A DNA stretch of 23,282 nt from Candidatus Aminicenantota bacterium (GCA_021161165.1 JAGHBF010000048.1:1-23282), one strand, 5' to 3'. Positions 15,158 to 22,300 are shown, counted from the stretch's first letter. Notes: generated from the sequence alone by a model not told the origin. Numbers and translations: made by a program.

Positions 15158-16036
15158 ATGAGAAAGTTCCTGCTCTTTATTAAGGCGATGCGTCCGCATC
15201 AGTGGATGAAAAATATATTTGTATTTGCTCCTGCTGTTTTTTCAAAGGAAATTTTTTATCCAACTGTTTTTAAAGAGGGCGTTCTTACTTTTTTTCTTTT
15301 TTCCCTCCTTTCTTCATCGGTTTATATCATCAACGATTATTTTGACCGTGAAGCTGACCGGCAACACCCGGTAAAGAAAAAAAGGCCGATTGCTTCCGGA
15401 GAGCTCCCTGCTGTTCCAGCTTTATTGTTTGCAGTAATTCTTGGCGTAGCGGTTCTTTTGTTTGCTCTTTTGTGGAGAAAGGGAGTTTTTATTATATTGC
15501 TGACCTATTTTGTTCTTAACTTTCTTTATTCTTGTTACCTCAAAAAAGTTCCGATACTGGATGTGTTCTTCGTTGCATTAGGATTTGACTTAAGGGAAGC
15601 GGCTGGCGGTTTTGCTTCAGATATCTACCTTTCTCCCTGGATGCTTACAGTTACCTTTCTACTTGCTCTGTTTCTGGCCACTGTAAAGAGACGCCAGGAG
15701 CTGTTCAAATTAAAGGAAGGAGCTTTCTCTCACCGGGAGATTTTGAGGGAATATAATCTCCCTTTTATTGACCATTTAATTTCTATAATTGCGGCATCAA
15801 CTGTCATTTCATACATGCTTTATACTCTTTCCCCGGAGATAAAAAGCAGATTCAGTCCTAACCTTTACCTTACAGGCCCATTTGTGCTTTATGGTTTATT
15901 GAGATACCTGTATCTGGCTCATATGAAAGGATTGGGAGATGACCCGATGGAAATTATATTGTACGATACTCCATTCCAGATAAATCTTTTTATGTGGGGT
16001 CTCGCGGTTCTGGTTATAATATATTTTGGATGGTAA
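15158..16036 (+). CDS. UbiA family, decaprenyl-phosphate phosphoribosyltransferase-like
   Basis: An integral membrane prenyltransferase-fold protein of 292 residues with about eight hydrophobic segments. The N-terminal MRPHQWMKN, followed by NDYFDREADRQHP (Asp-rich motif N59-D67) and KKKRPIASGELP, is the signature of the subgroup that transfers phosphoribose from PRPP to polyprenyl phosphate (Rv3806c-type, DPPR synthase) rather than quinone prenylation. A second conserved region reads GFDLREAAGGFASD and LATVKRRQEL. In mycobacteria the product is the precursor of decaprenylphosphoryl arabinose; the epimerase genes are not in this window. A prenyl diphosphate synthase and dxs lie just downstream. 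No strong SD precedes ATG 15158. Confidence 0.83.
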   Translation: MRKFLLFIKAMRPHQWMKNIFVFAPAVFSKEIFYPTVFKEGVLTFFLFSLLSSSVYIINDYFDREADRQHPVKKKRPIASGELPAVPALLFAVILGVAVLLFALLWRKGVFIILLTYFVLNFLYSCYLKKVPILDVFFVALGFDLREAAGGFASDIYLSPWMLTVTFLLALFLATVKRRQELFKLKEGAFSHREILREYNLPFIDHLISIIAASTVISYMLYTLSPEIKSRFSPNLYLTGPFVLYGLLRYLYLAHMKGLGDDPMEIILYDTPFQINLFMWGLAVLVIIYFGW

Positions 16037-16749
16037 AGAACATTTTTTCACTAATTCATTCAAATTCTCCAGAGGACCAGATTGAAGCTATATCCTCTCC
16101 GGAATTTAGAGCAGAGCATGCTCTTGTGCTTTTGAGAAAAAGAAATCTTGCTCCCGGAGTAATAGAAGAGATTTCTTCAAAAAGAGAGGTTGTGGACAAA
16201 GGAAGGGTTAAACTGATGATGGTCATTCATCCCAGAACTCCCATCCATCTTGCAATGGATTTTGTCGGGTCCCTCCTGCCAATGGAACTGCTGGAGGTGT
16301 TAAAAAGCCCTACTGCAAAGCCTCCAGTAAAAAAGAAGGCAGAACTTATTATTCTGGAGAATATGGAAAAATATCCTCTGGGGTTAAGAATTGCTCTTGC
16401 AAGATTGGCTCCTGCACGAGCTCACAGGATTTTCATACGGGAAAAGAGTGAAGAGGTGTTGAAGGCTTTTATGAGGAACCCGTATCTTAAAGAGGAGACA
16501 GTTCTTTATCTTCTTGAGAGAAAAGACCTTCCCCCTGGTTTTCTTAGTTTTATTTATAAAAATACTAAATGGGGTCTGTCCCCAAGGGTTAAGTTGAAAA
16601 TAGTTTTATCACCCTCTTCTCCTGTTCCTCTCGCACTTAGAATAATAAACGAATTAGGAGTAAATGAACTTAGAGAAATAAAGAAAGATCCTGCCCAGCC
16701 TGAAATTATCCTGAGGAGGGTCAATCTTCTTTTAGGTAAGGAGGTTTAA
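16030..16749 (+). CDS. Conserved alpha-helical repeat protein of unknown function
   Basis: The 239-residue protein is made of leucine-rich helical repeats in the HEAT or leucine-rich-variant style. The pattern HPRTPIHLAMDFVGSLLPMELLEVLKSP recurs as SPSSPVPLALRIINELGVNELREIKKDP, and each copy ends in a Pro-x-x-hydrophobic-Lys/Arg helix. Between them are LRIALARLAP, KAFMRNPYLKEETVLYLLERKDLPPGFL, matching a family I recognise from Deltaproteobacteria and Acidobacteria without assigned function. No catalytic motif or signal peptide is visible. ATG 16030 overlaps the ubiA stop by seven bases; GTG 15994 upstream adds an unlikely Gly-rich tail. A copy of the dispersed GGGGTCTGTCCCC repeat lies inside the gene (16571-16583), encoding WGLSP. 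Confidence 0.7.
   Translation: MVKNIFSLIHSNSPEDQIEAISSPEFRAEHALVLLRKRNLAPGVIEEISSKREVVDKGRVKLMMVIHPRTPIHLAMDFVGSLLPMELLEVLKSPTAKPPVKKKAELIILENMEKYPLGLRIALARLAPARAHRIFIREKSEEVLKAFMRNPYLKEETVLYLLERKDLPPGFLSFIYKNTKWGLSPRVKLKIVLSPSSPVPLALRIINELGVNELREIKKDPAQPEIILRRVNLLLGKEV
16571..16583 (+). repeat. Dispersed 13-bp repeat GGGGTCTGTCCCC, copy 3, inside a reading frame
   Basis: Exact copy in the same orientation as the three intergenic ones, read through as part of Trp-Gly-Leu-Ser-Pro in the helical-repeat gene without breaking the frame. No GTAG precedes it. It lies between helical repeats, a place likely to tolerate added residues. Confidence 0.8.
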
Positions 16750-16989
16750 ATGGAAAAATTCAGCTTTGAAGAGGGCCTTAAAAGATTGGAGGAAATAGTG
16801 GAGAAACTCGAGGCAGGAAATGTCCCTCTGGAAGATGCTATTTCACTGTATGAGGAAGGAATGAAACTTGCAAAGGCTCTCAAAGAGAAACTGGACGAAA
16901 TAGAAATGAAGGTTGAGAAACTGATGGAAACAGAAAAAGGCTTCAGAACCGAAGAATTTCGCCACAGGACAGAGGAAGATGAAGATTGA
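16750..16989 (+). CDS. xseB: Exodeoxyribonuclease VII small subunit
   Basis: XseB is the small helical subunit of exonuclease VII, which degrades single-stranded DNA together with XseA. The 79-residue product matches the family: FSFEEGLKRLEEIVEKLEAGNVPLEDAISLYEEGMKLAKALKEKLDEIEMKVEKL, followed by a short acidic tail. A strong SD (aaggagg) precedes ATG 16750, which directly follows the previous stop. xseA is not in the window. The 3' end overlaps the prenyl synthase start by 11 bases; xseB before ispA and dxs is a widespread bacterial order. Confidence 0.95.
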   Translation: MEKFSFEEGLKRLEEIVEKLEAGNVPLEDAISLYEEGMKLAKALKEKLDEIEMKVEKLMETEKGFRTEEFRHRTEEDED

Positions 16990-17761
16990 AGAAGAAATTT
17001 CATTATTCTTAAAGGATTTCGAGGATTATCTGAAACAGGAAATTAATGACAGATACTTACTTTATCCTCTTTTGCCATCAGGGAAAAGGATAAGGCCTAT
17101 TCTTGTTTATGCAGGAGCTTATCCCGGTAAAGATAATAGAGTTTTAAACCTTGCTCTTGCAGTGGAGCTGTTACACACTTCTTCTTTAGTACACGATGAT
17201 CTGCCTTTTGTTGATAATTCCCCTACAAGAAGGGGAAAACCGTCAACCCATGTTAAATTTACCCCCGGGATAGCGGTTATGATAGGAGATGCCCTTATGG
17301 CAGAATCATTCAGGTGTGCAGCGAAAGAGGGCACAGTTGCAGTGAAAATTCTTTCTGAAGCAGCTGGTATCAATGGCATTGCAGGGGGACAAATTCTTGA
17401 TTTAAAGGGAGCAGAAACACTTGAAGATATAATCAATTTGCATTTTAAGAAAACAGTTAAGCTTATAGAGGCATCTTTCTTGCTCGGACTTATTTCCGCC
17501 GAAAGAACCGATCTTATCGGTACAGGAAAAGAGGTTGCAAGGGAAATAGGGCACATGTTTCAGGTTGTGGACGACATTATAGATGAGAAGAGTTGCGGAC
17601 AGGAGCCCAATATAACAAAAATAGTTGGGAGAGAAAAAGCTTTACAAATTGCTGAAATACATTATAATAAAGCGGTAGAGCTTTCAGAAGAATTTGAAGG
17701 GAGGGAAATACTAAGGTGGCTGGCAAAGGAAACGATAAAGAAAGCATACTTTTCCGCATAA
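16979..17761 (+). CDS. ispA: Polyprenyl (farnesyl/geranylgeranyl) diphosphate synthase
   Basis: Condenses IPP with allylic diphosphates. The 260-residue protein is short for the family (about 290-300), with a trimmed N-terminus and C-terminus. It has GKRIRP (35-40) for IPP binding, the first Asp-rich motif DDLPFVD (73-79) followed by RRGKPS, and the second, DDIID (198-202), after GHMFQVV. The residues before the first motif are TSSLVH. The small Ser where E. coli IspA has Tyr (fifth residue before the motif) is associated with products longer than C15, so geranylgeranyl or longer diphosphate is possible. Position between xseB and dxs is typical of ispA. Confidence 0.92.
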   Translation: MKIEEEISLFLKDFEDYLKQEINDRYLLYPLLPSGKRIRPILVYAGAYPGKDNRVLNLALAVELLHTSSLVHDDLPFVDNSPTRRGKPSTHVKFTPGIAVMIGDALMAESFRCAAKEGTVAVKILSEAAGINGIAGGQILDLKGAETLEDIINLHFKKTVKLIEASFLLGLISAERTDLIGTGKEVAREIGHMFQVVDDIIDEKSCGQEPNITKIVGREKALQIAEIHYNKAVELSEEFEGREILRWLAKETIKKAYFSA

Positions 17762-19614
17762 ATTCTCCAGATGACCTTAAGAAGCTGAGCTGGGAAGAAT
17801 TAAATTCCCTGGCAGTGGAAGTAAGAAGAAAAATAATAGAGGTTGTATCAAAAACAGGCGGACATCTTGCTTCAAATCTTGGGACAGTTGAACTTACCCT
17901 TGCTCTTCATTTGAGTTTCAATATACCAGAGGATAAAGTTATATGGGATGTAGGACACCAGACTTATACCCACAAGCTAATTACTGGTAGGCGAGATAGA
18001 TTTCACACTATAAGACAATATGGAGGAATAAGCGGTTTTACTACTCCAGAGGAAAGTCCTTACGATATATATGGAGCGGGACATGCGTCCACTGCTCTTT
18101 CAGCAGCTCTTGGCATGGCAGTAGCGAGGGATCTGAAAGGAGAAAATTTCCATGTGGTTGCAGTAGTTGGTGATGGGTCCCTTACTGGTGGGGTAGCGTT
18201 AGAGGCACTTAATAACATTGGTTATCTTAAGAAAAGACTTATCATAGTCCTTAACGATAACAAAATGAGTATTTCTCCCAATGTGGGAGCTATTCCAGGA
18301 TACCTTAATTATATAATTTCAGGACAGTTTTACCTGAAATTTAAGGAAATAGTTGCTGGAATCTTGGATCACCTACCTGGCGGCAAGAAAATGCTGGAAG
18401 TAGGCCGGGATATTGAAAGTATGCTAAAGAAAATTTTTGTTCCCGGGCTTTTATTTGAACAGCTCGGTATAAAATACATAGGGCCTATAAGCGGACATTC
18501 TATAAAGTTTCTTGTGAAGAGCTTTGAGGATGCAAAGAAATATGACTATCCGGTTTTACTCCATGTGGTTACGAAGAAAGGGAAGGGATATAGACCTGCT
18601 GAGAAAGCGGCCAATCTTTTCCATTCAGCTCCGAAATTTGACATTCAAACGGGGAAATTTATAAAGAAACCTCTTTCTTCCTATTCTCAGGTTTTTGCTC
18701 ATTCACTAATAGAGATTGGAGAGAAAGATGAGAGGATTGTTGCAATAACTGCAGCAATGCCAGAGGGAACGGGTCTTATAGAATTTGCGAAAAGATTTCC
18801 CGAGAGGTTTTTCGATGTTGGTATAGCAGAACAGCATGCGGTGCTTTTCGCTGCCGGCCTCGCCTCTCAGGGGATTCTTCCTGTTGTAGCAATTTATTCC
18901 ACTTTTCTTCAAAGAGCTTTTGATATGCTTTATCATGACCTCGCCATAATGAAACTTCCTGTAACTATAGGAATAGATAGGGCTGGTCTTGTGGGAGGAG
19001 ATGGTCCAACCCATCAGGGTATTTTTGATATAGCCTACCTGAGAATTTTTCCGAATTTCATTATAATGGCACCAAAAGATGAAAACGAGCTTCGCCACAT
19101 GCTTTATACTTCCATTTACCATCCCGGACCCTCCACTCTGAGATACCCCAGAGATTATGTGGTTGGTGTAGACCTTGAGCCTATAAAGAAGCTTGAAATA
19201 GGAAAGAGTGAGTTGCTACAGGAAGGGGAGGATATTGTTATTTTCGCTGTTGGAACTATGGTTTATCCCGCCCTTAAAGCTGCAGATATTCTGAAGAAAG
19301 AAGGGGTAAAGGCAACAATTGTAAATGCGAGATTCATTAAACCCCTTGATGAAGACCTTATAGTTTCGCTTGCTGAGAAACATCCTGCAGTTATAACTAT
19401 AGAAGAAGGAGTAATCGATGGAGGCTTTGGTTCAGCAGTGAGGGAGCTTCTTGACTCTAAAGGCATTTATCCTTCTTTTAAGAGGATAGGTATTCCTTCT
19501 ACGCTGGTGCCACATGGTGCAAGGAGTATTCTGCTTGAAAAATACGGCCTTACCCCAGAAGGAATCTCAAAAACTATTCTTGATTTTATTAAACATGGGG
19601 AAAAAGCGGGCTGA
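17716..19614 (+). CDS. dxs: 1-deoxy-D-xylulose-5-phosphate synthase
   Basis: Thiamine-diphosphate enzyme joining pyruvate and glyceraldehyde 3-phosphate, the entry step of the methylerythritol phosphate isoprenoid pathway. The 632-residue length is normal. Landmarks are GGHLASNLG (catalytic His50), WDVGHQTYTHKLITGR, the cofactor motif GDGSLTGG...NDN (152-182), DVGIAEQHAV with the catalytic Glu, and IDRAGLVGGDGPTHQG. The only in-frame start near the conserved ILFRINSPDDLKKLS is GTG 17716, which gives a 46-base overlap with the upstream prenyl synthase. The 3' end overlaps tlyA by 20 bases. Confidence 0.96.
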   Translation: MAGKGNDKESILFRINSPDDLKKLSWEELNSLAVEVRRKIIEVVSKTGGHLASNLGTVELTLALHLSFNIPEDKVIWDVGHQTYTHKLITGRRDRFHTIRQYGGISGFTTPEESPYDIYGAGHASTALSAALGMAVARDLKGENFHVVAVVGDGSLTGGVALEALNNIGYLKKRLIIVLNDNKMSISPNVGAIPGYLNYIISGQFYLKFKEIVAGILDHLPGGKKMLEVGRDIESMLKKIFVPGLLFEQLGIKYIGPISGHSIKFLVKSFEDAKKYDYPVLLHVVTKKGKGYRPAEKAANLFHSAPKFDIQTGKFIKKPLSSYSQVFAHSLIEIGEKDERIVAITAAMPEGTGLIEFAKRFPERFFDVGIAEQHAVLFAAGLASQGILPVVAIYSTFLQRAFDMLYHDLAIMKLPVTIGIDRAGLVGGDGPTHQGIFDIAYLRIFPNFIIMAPKDENELRHMLYTSIYHPGPSTLRYPRDYVVGVDLEPIKKLEIGKSELLQEGEDIVIFAVGTMVYPALKAADILKKEGVKATIVNARFIKPLDEDLIVSLAEKHPAVITIEEGVIDGGFGSAVRELLDSKGIYPSFKRIGIPSTLVPHGARSILLEKYGLTPEGISKTILDFIKHGEKAG

Positions 19615-20362
19615 TATCCTTCTTGTGGAGAAGGGCCTTGTGCCTTCAAGAGAGAAAGCTAAATCACTTATAAATGCCGGCAAGGTGTTCTTACCTCATG
19701 GAAGGGTGGAAAAACCATCCCAGCTTCTCGAAGAAGATCAGGAATTAATTATCAAGGAGGGGATAAAATATGTCAGCAGAGGAGGGCTAAAGCTTGAAAA
19801 AGCCTTACAGGATTTTGGCATAAATCCTTCAGGAAAAATTTGTCTTGACATAGGTGCTTCCACCGGTGGGTTTACCGATTGTCTTCTTCTGCATGGAGCA
19901 GTTAAAGTTTATGCAGTTGATGTGGATCCAAGACAGCTACATTACAAGCTAACAAAAAGAGAGGATGTGGTCCCAATAAAACTTAATGCAAGATATATAA
20001 AAAAAGAACACCTCCCTGAGCTTCCCGACCTTGTAGTAATAGATGTATCTTTCATTTCCGCCCTTAAAATACTGGAACCACTTTCGTTGTTTCTACCTTC
20101 TGAAACTCCTGTTCTTGTGCTTGTTAAGCCTCAGTTTGAGGCTGGAAGGGATAAGGTGGGTAAAGGAGGGGTTATAAGGGATAAGCGTGTTATAATTGAA
20201 GTCGTAGAGGATTTTTGTAAAAAAGCCCAAGATTTGGGGTATTATCCCCATAGTTTTTCTTTGCCTATTAAGGGGAAGGAAGGGAACCAGGAAGTTTTTG
20301 TCCTTTTCAGGAGATTCTCTTCCTCTCTTGATTTAGAAAAGACCCTGGAGGTGCTCCTTTGA
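19595..20362 (+). CDS. tlyA: TlyA family rRNA (cytidine-2'-O)-methyltransferase
   Basis: TlyA proteins 2'-O-methylate rRNA cytidines (C1920 of 23S and, in some, C1409 of 16S); the older name hemolysin A is misleading. The 255-residue protein starts with an S4 RNA-binding domain (about 4-58, RADILLVEKGLVPSREKAKSLI) and continues with an FtsJ-like methyltransferase: YVSRGGLKLEKAL, the SAM motif LDIGASTGGFTD (84-95), VDVDPRQLHYKL, LVVIDVSFISALKIL and LVKPQFEAGRDKVGKGGVIRD. I chose ATG 19595, where the S4 domain begins; an upstream ATG at 19514 would add unrelated residues in the dxs overlap. No strong SD is visible, so translational coupling to dxs is likely. Confidence 0.93.
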   Translation: MGKKRADILLVEKGLVPSREKAKSLINAGKVFLPHGRVEKPSQLLEEDQELIIKEGIKYVSRGGLKLEKALQDFGINPSGKICLDIGASTGGFTDCLLLHGAVKVYAVDVDPRQLHYKLTKREDVVPIKLNARYIKKEHLPELPDLVVIDVSFISALKILEPLSLFLPSETPVLVLVKPQFEAGRDKVGKGGVIRDKRVIIEVVEDFCKKAQDLGYYPHSFSLPIKGKEGNQEVFVLFRRFSSSLDLEKTLEVLL

Positions 20363-21192
20363 AGGCAGGAATAGTAGCAAAGCAACATGCGGAGGGGATA
20401 GAGGTATATATAAAAAGGACAGTTGAGGCTTTAAAAGTAAACGGCGTAGAAATAGCAGTAGAGGAGGGAATAAACGATATAGTGAAGGTGAGCGATGAAG
20501 TATTCAGGCGAAGGGAACTTCCTTTTAAGGTAAATTTTCTTATTGTTTTAGGTGGCGATGGTACGCTTCTTTCTGTGGCAGATGTGGCAGCAGAAGCTGG
20601 TATTCCGTTGATTGGTGTCAATCTTGGTTTTCTCGGATTCCTGACAGAAGTAAAAAAAGACGAACTTGAAGAAGCTCTGGAAGAATTTCTGGAGGGAAAA
20701 TCAATATCTGATGAGAGAGAGCTTCTAGAAGTTAGATTCCGTTCAAAGAAGAGCCTGGTTTTGAATGATGCAGTGATAAACAAAAGCGCTCTTGCGAGAA
20801 TAATAACCTTGAGGATATGTATTGATGGACATGAAATCTCAAGATTAAGGGCAGATGGGATAATAGTTTCTACCCCCACAGGTTCTACCGGATATTCCCT
20901 CGCAGCGGGTGGACCAGTAGTTAACCCTTCTGTGTCTGCGATTTTGCTTACCCCCATTTGTCCACATGCTCTTACTCAACGGCCCATAGTTGTTCCTTCA
21001 GAATCTAAGGTCTCCCTTAAATTGCTTTCAGGGGAAGAAGTTTATCTTACTCTTGATGGCCAGAGAGGAGAAGAAATGATGGAAAGAGAACATGTGGAAA
21101 TAAGAAAAGCGGATGTAAGACTTAAGCTTGTACGTCCTTCCGGAAGAAGTTATTACCAGATGCTAAAGGAAAAACTCAACTGGGGGAGTTAG
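20359..21192 (+). CDS. nadK: NAD kinase
   Basis: Phosphorylates NAD to NADP. The 277-residue protein carries GGDGTLL (65-71), GVNLGFLGFL (87-94), LNDAVI (135-140) and STPTGSTGYSLAAGGPVV (171-188), all diagnostic. Translation starts at TTG 20359, five bases after GGAGGTG (20347-20353) and overlapping the tlyA stop by four bases (TTGA). The order tlyA-nadK is common in bacteria. This is the last gene of the long + strand run; the next 155 bases contain no gene. Confidence 0.95.
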   Translation: MKAGIVAKQHAEGIEVYIKRTVEALKVNGVEIAVEEGINDIVKVSDEVFRRRELPFKVNFLIVLGGDGTLLSVADVAAEAGIPLIGVNLGFLGFLTEVKKDELEEALEEFLEGKSISDERELLEVRFRSKKSLVLNDAVINKSALARIITLRICIDGHEISRLRADGIIVSTPTGSTGYSLAAGGPVVNPSVSAILLTPICPHALTQRPIVVPSESKVSLKLLSGEEVYLTLDGQRGEEMMEREHVEIRKADVRLKLVRPSGRSYYQMLKEKLNWGS

Positions 21193-21278
21193 TCAAGGAT
21201 AAGCTCTAAAGTTTATATTTCAAGTGCATTATAAAAATGGCTGTTTGAAGAATAAATATTTATTTTTCGTGTAGTTAT

Positions 21279-21291
21279 GGGGTCTGTCCCC
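21279..21291 (+). repeat. Dispersed 13-bp repeat GGGGTCTGTCCCC, copy 4
   Basis: Exact intergenic copy in the same orientation as the other three. A GTAG tetranucleotide is at 21271-21274, four bases upstream, as in copy 2. Confidence 0.85.
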
Positions 21292-21310
21292 ATTCCTGGA
21301 TAATCTACTC

Positions 21311-21316
21311 TTGACA
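21311..21316 (+). promoter_or_regulatory. Possible -35 box of the tRNA-Phe promoter
   Basis: A perfect TTGACA lies 31 bases before the mature tRNA 5' end. The best -10 candidate is AATAAT (21337-21342), but its 20-base spacer is long and would place the transcription start inside the tRNA, so the -10 box remains unresolved. Confidence 0.35.
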
Positions 21317-21347
21317 ATTTAGCACTTTTTTAGGAAAATAATTGAAG

Positions 21348-21420
21348 GCCGGGATAGCTCAGACGGTAGAGCAGGGGACTGAAAATCCCCGTGTCGGCGG
21401 TTCGATTCCGTCTCCCGGCA
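21348..21420 (+). tRNA. tRNA-Phe (anticodon GAA)
   Basis: A full cloverleaf can be folded by eye. The acceptor stem is GCCGGGA/TCCCGGC (7 bp) with discriminator A at 21420. The D arm is GCTC/GAGC, and the anticodon arm is GGGGA/TCCCC with loop CTGAAAA giving anticodon GAA (21381-21383). The variable loop is GTGTC, and the T arm is GGCGG/CCGTC with loop TTCGATT (one G-T pair). The 3' CCA is not encoded; a run of seven T follows directly. The yitT start codon is seven bases downstream. Confidence 0.97.
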
Positions 21421-21427
21421 TTTTTTT

Positions 21428-22300
21428 ATGCTTTTTAAAATGAGGAAGCATCTGAAAAGTGAGATAAAAAATATTTTTTTCATCCTTTCAGGTTCTATAG
21501 TTTTGGGACTGGCCTATTCACTTTTTCTTATACCCCATCATATTGTGCCAGGCGGGGTTTCCGGGATTGCCATAATTCTCAATTATTTTTTTAAATTCCC
21601 CGTAGGTCTTACCTCTATTCTTCTCAATATACCCATTCTCTACCTAGGAGTAAAGGTCCTTGGCGGTAAATACGGGATAAGAACGATAGGAGGAATGTTG
21701 ATTCTCAATTTTGCCATAGATTTCATGCACGAAATTTTTAAACTTCCAAGTGCCACGGAAAATTCTCTTCTTGCTTCTATATATGGGGGAATTCTTCTGG
21801 GTCTTGGTCTGGGTCTTGTTTTTAAAGGAAGAGCCTCCACAGGTGGGACCGATGTTATCGGTATGGTTATAAATAAATGGACAGGAATAAGTGTCGGAGT
21901 GGGCATTTTTATAGTGGACTTCTTCATAATTTCAACTTCAGGGTTTGCCTATCATTCGCTTGAAGCGCCACTTATCGGGTATTTAACTCTGTTTCTTTCC
22001 TCGAAAGTAATAGATTTTGTGCTGGAAGGTTGGACATATGCCAAGCTGGCTCTTATAATAACGGAAAAAGAAAATAGTGTGAAAGATTTTATTCTTAAAG
22101 AGATGGGAAGGGGCGGAACGTTTCTTCATGGAGAAACATTTTATTTAGGAAAACCCAGGAAGGTAATTATGACTGTAATCTCAAGGAAAGAATTTCCAAT
22201 CCTCAGACAGGAAATAAAGAATATAGACCCTGGCTCTTTTGTGATAATTACCGATGTATACGAAGTTGTAGGAAAGGGCTTCAGGACCCGAAGCCTTTAG
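21428..22300 (+). CDS. yitT: YitT family integral membrane protein (DUF161/DUF2179)
   Basis: The 290-residue membrane protein has about five or six hydrophobic segments, including IKNIFFILSGSIVLGLAYSL near the N-terminus. It carries the family signature IPHHIVPGGVSGIAIIL (about 35-51), GLGLGLVFKGRASTGGTDVIG (about 125-145) and a C-terminal soluble DUF2179 domain (about 210-285) with RKVIMTVISRKEFPILRQEI and PGSFVIITDVYEVVGKGF. Function is unknown in general. ATG 21428 comes right after the tRNA and a T run, with no ribosome binding site; ATG 21440 is an alternative, also without one. The 3' end overlaps the opposite-strand thioredoxin-like gene by 20 bases. Confidence 0.9.
   Translation: MLFKMRKHLKSEIKNIFFILSGSIVLGLAYSLFLIPHHIVPGGVSGIAIILNYFFKFPVGLTSILLNIPILYLGVKVLGGKYGIRTIGGMLILNFAIDFMHEIFKLPSATENSLLASIYGGILLGLGLGLVFKGRASTGGTDVIGMVINKWTGISVGVGIFIVDFFIISTSGFAYHSLEAPLIGYLTLFLSSKVIDFVLEGWTYAKLALIITEKENSVKDFILKEMGRGGTFLHGETFYLGKPRKVIMTVISRKEFPILRQEIKNIDPGSFVIITDVYEVVGKGFRTRSL
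22274..22298. terminator. Possible bidirectional terminator hairpin at the yitT/thioredoxin convergence
   Basis: AAGGGCTTC (22274-22282) and GAAGCCTTT (22290-22298) form a 9-bp stem with one G-T pair and a 7-base loop, placed exactly in the 20-base overlap of two convergent genes. T runs on either side are short, so it may only partly terminate. Confidence 0.5.

Larger units (their letters stand above)
21193..21347 (+). other. Intergenic gap between nadK and tRNA-Phe
   Basis: I see no coding region. The gap holds an AT-only palindrome followed by a T run (AATAAATATTTATT at 21251-21264), which could weakly terminate the preceding operon, the fourth GGGGTCTGTCCCC copy, and a TTGACA ahead of the tRNA. 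Confidence 0.5.

Noticed and set aside
15994..16029. GTG start extending the helical-repeat protein by twelve residues
   Set aside because: It would overlap ubiA by 43 bases, lacks a ribosome binding site, and adds an unstructured Gly/Ser/Arg stretch. ATG 16030 fits better.
17119..17556. A 145-codon - strand open frame inside the prenyl synthase gene
   Set aside because: Antisense shadow of a gene with both Asp-rich motifs intact.
20307..20957. A 216-codon open frame on the - strand opposite nadK
   Set aside because: It lies entirely over nadK and the end of tlyA, whose motifs are unmistakable. Its Ser/Thr/Ile-rich composition is typical of the antisense of such genes, and it has no recognisable domain.
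3324..21291. CRISPR-like array from the repeated GGGGTCTGTCCCC motif
   Set aside because: Copies are only 13 bases long and kilobases apart except for one pair; there are no regular spacers and no cas genes.
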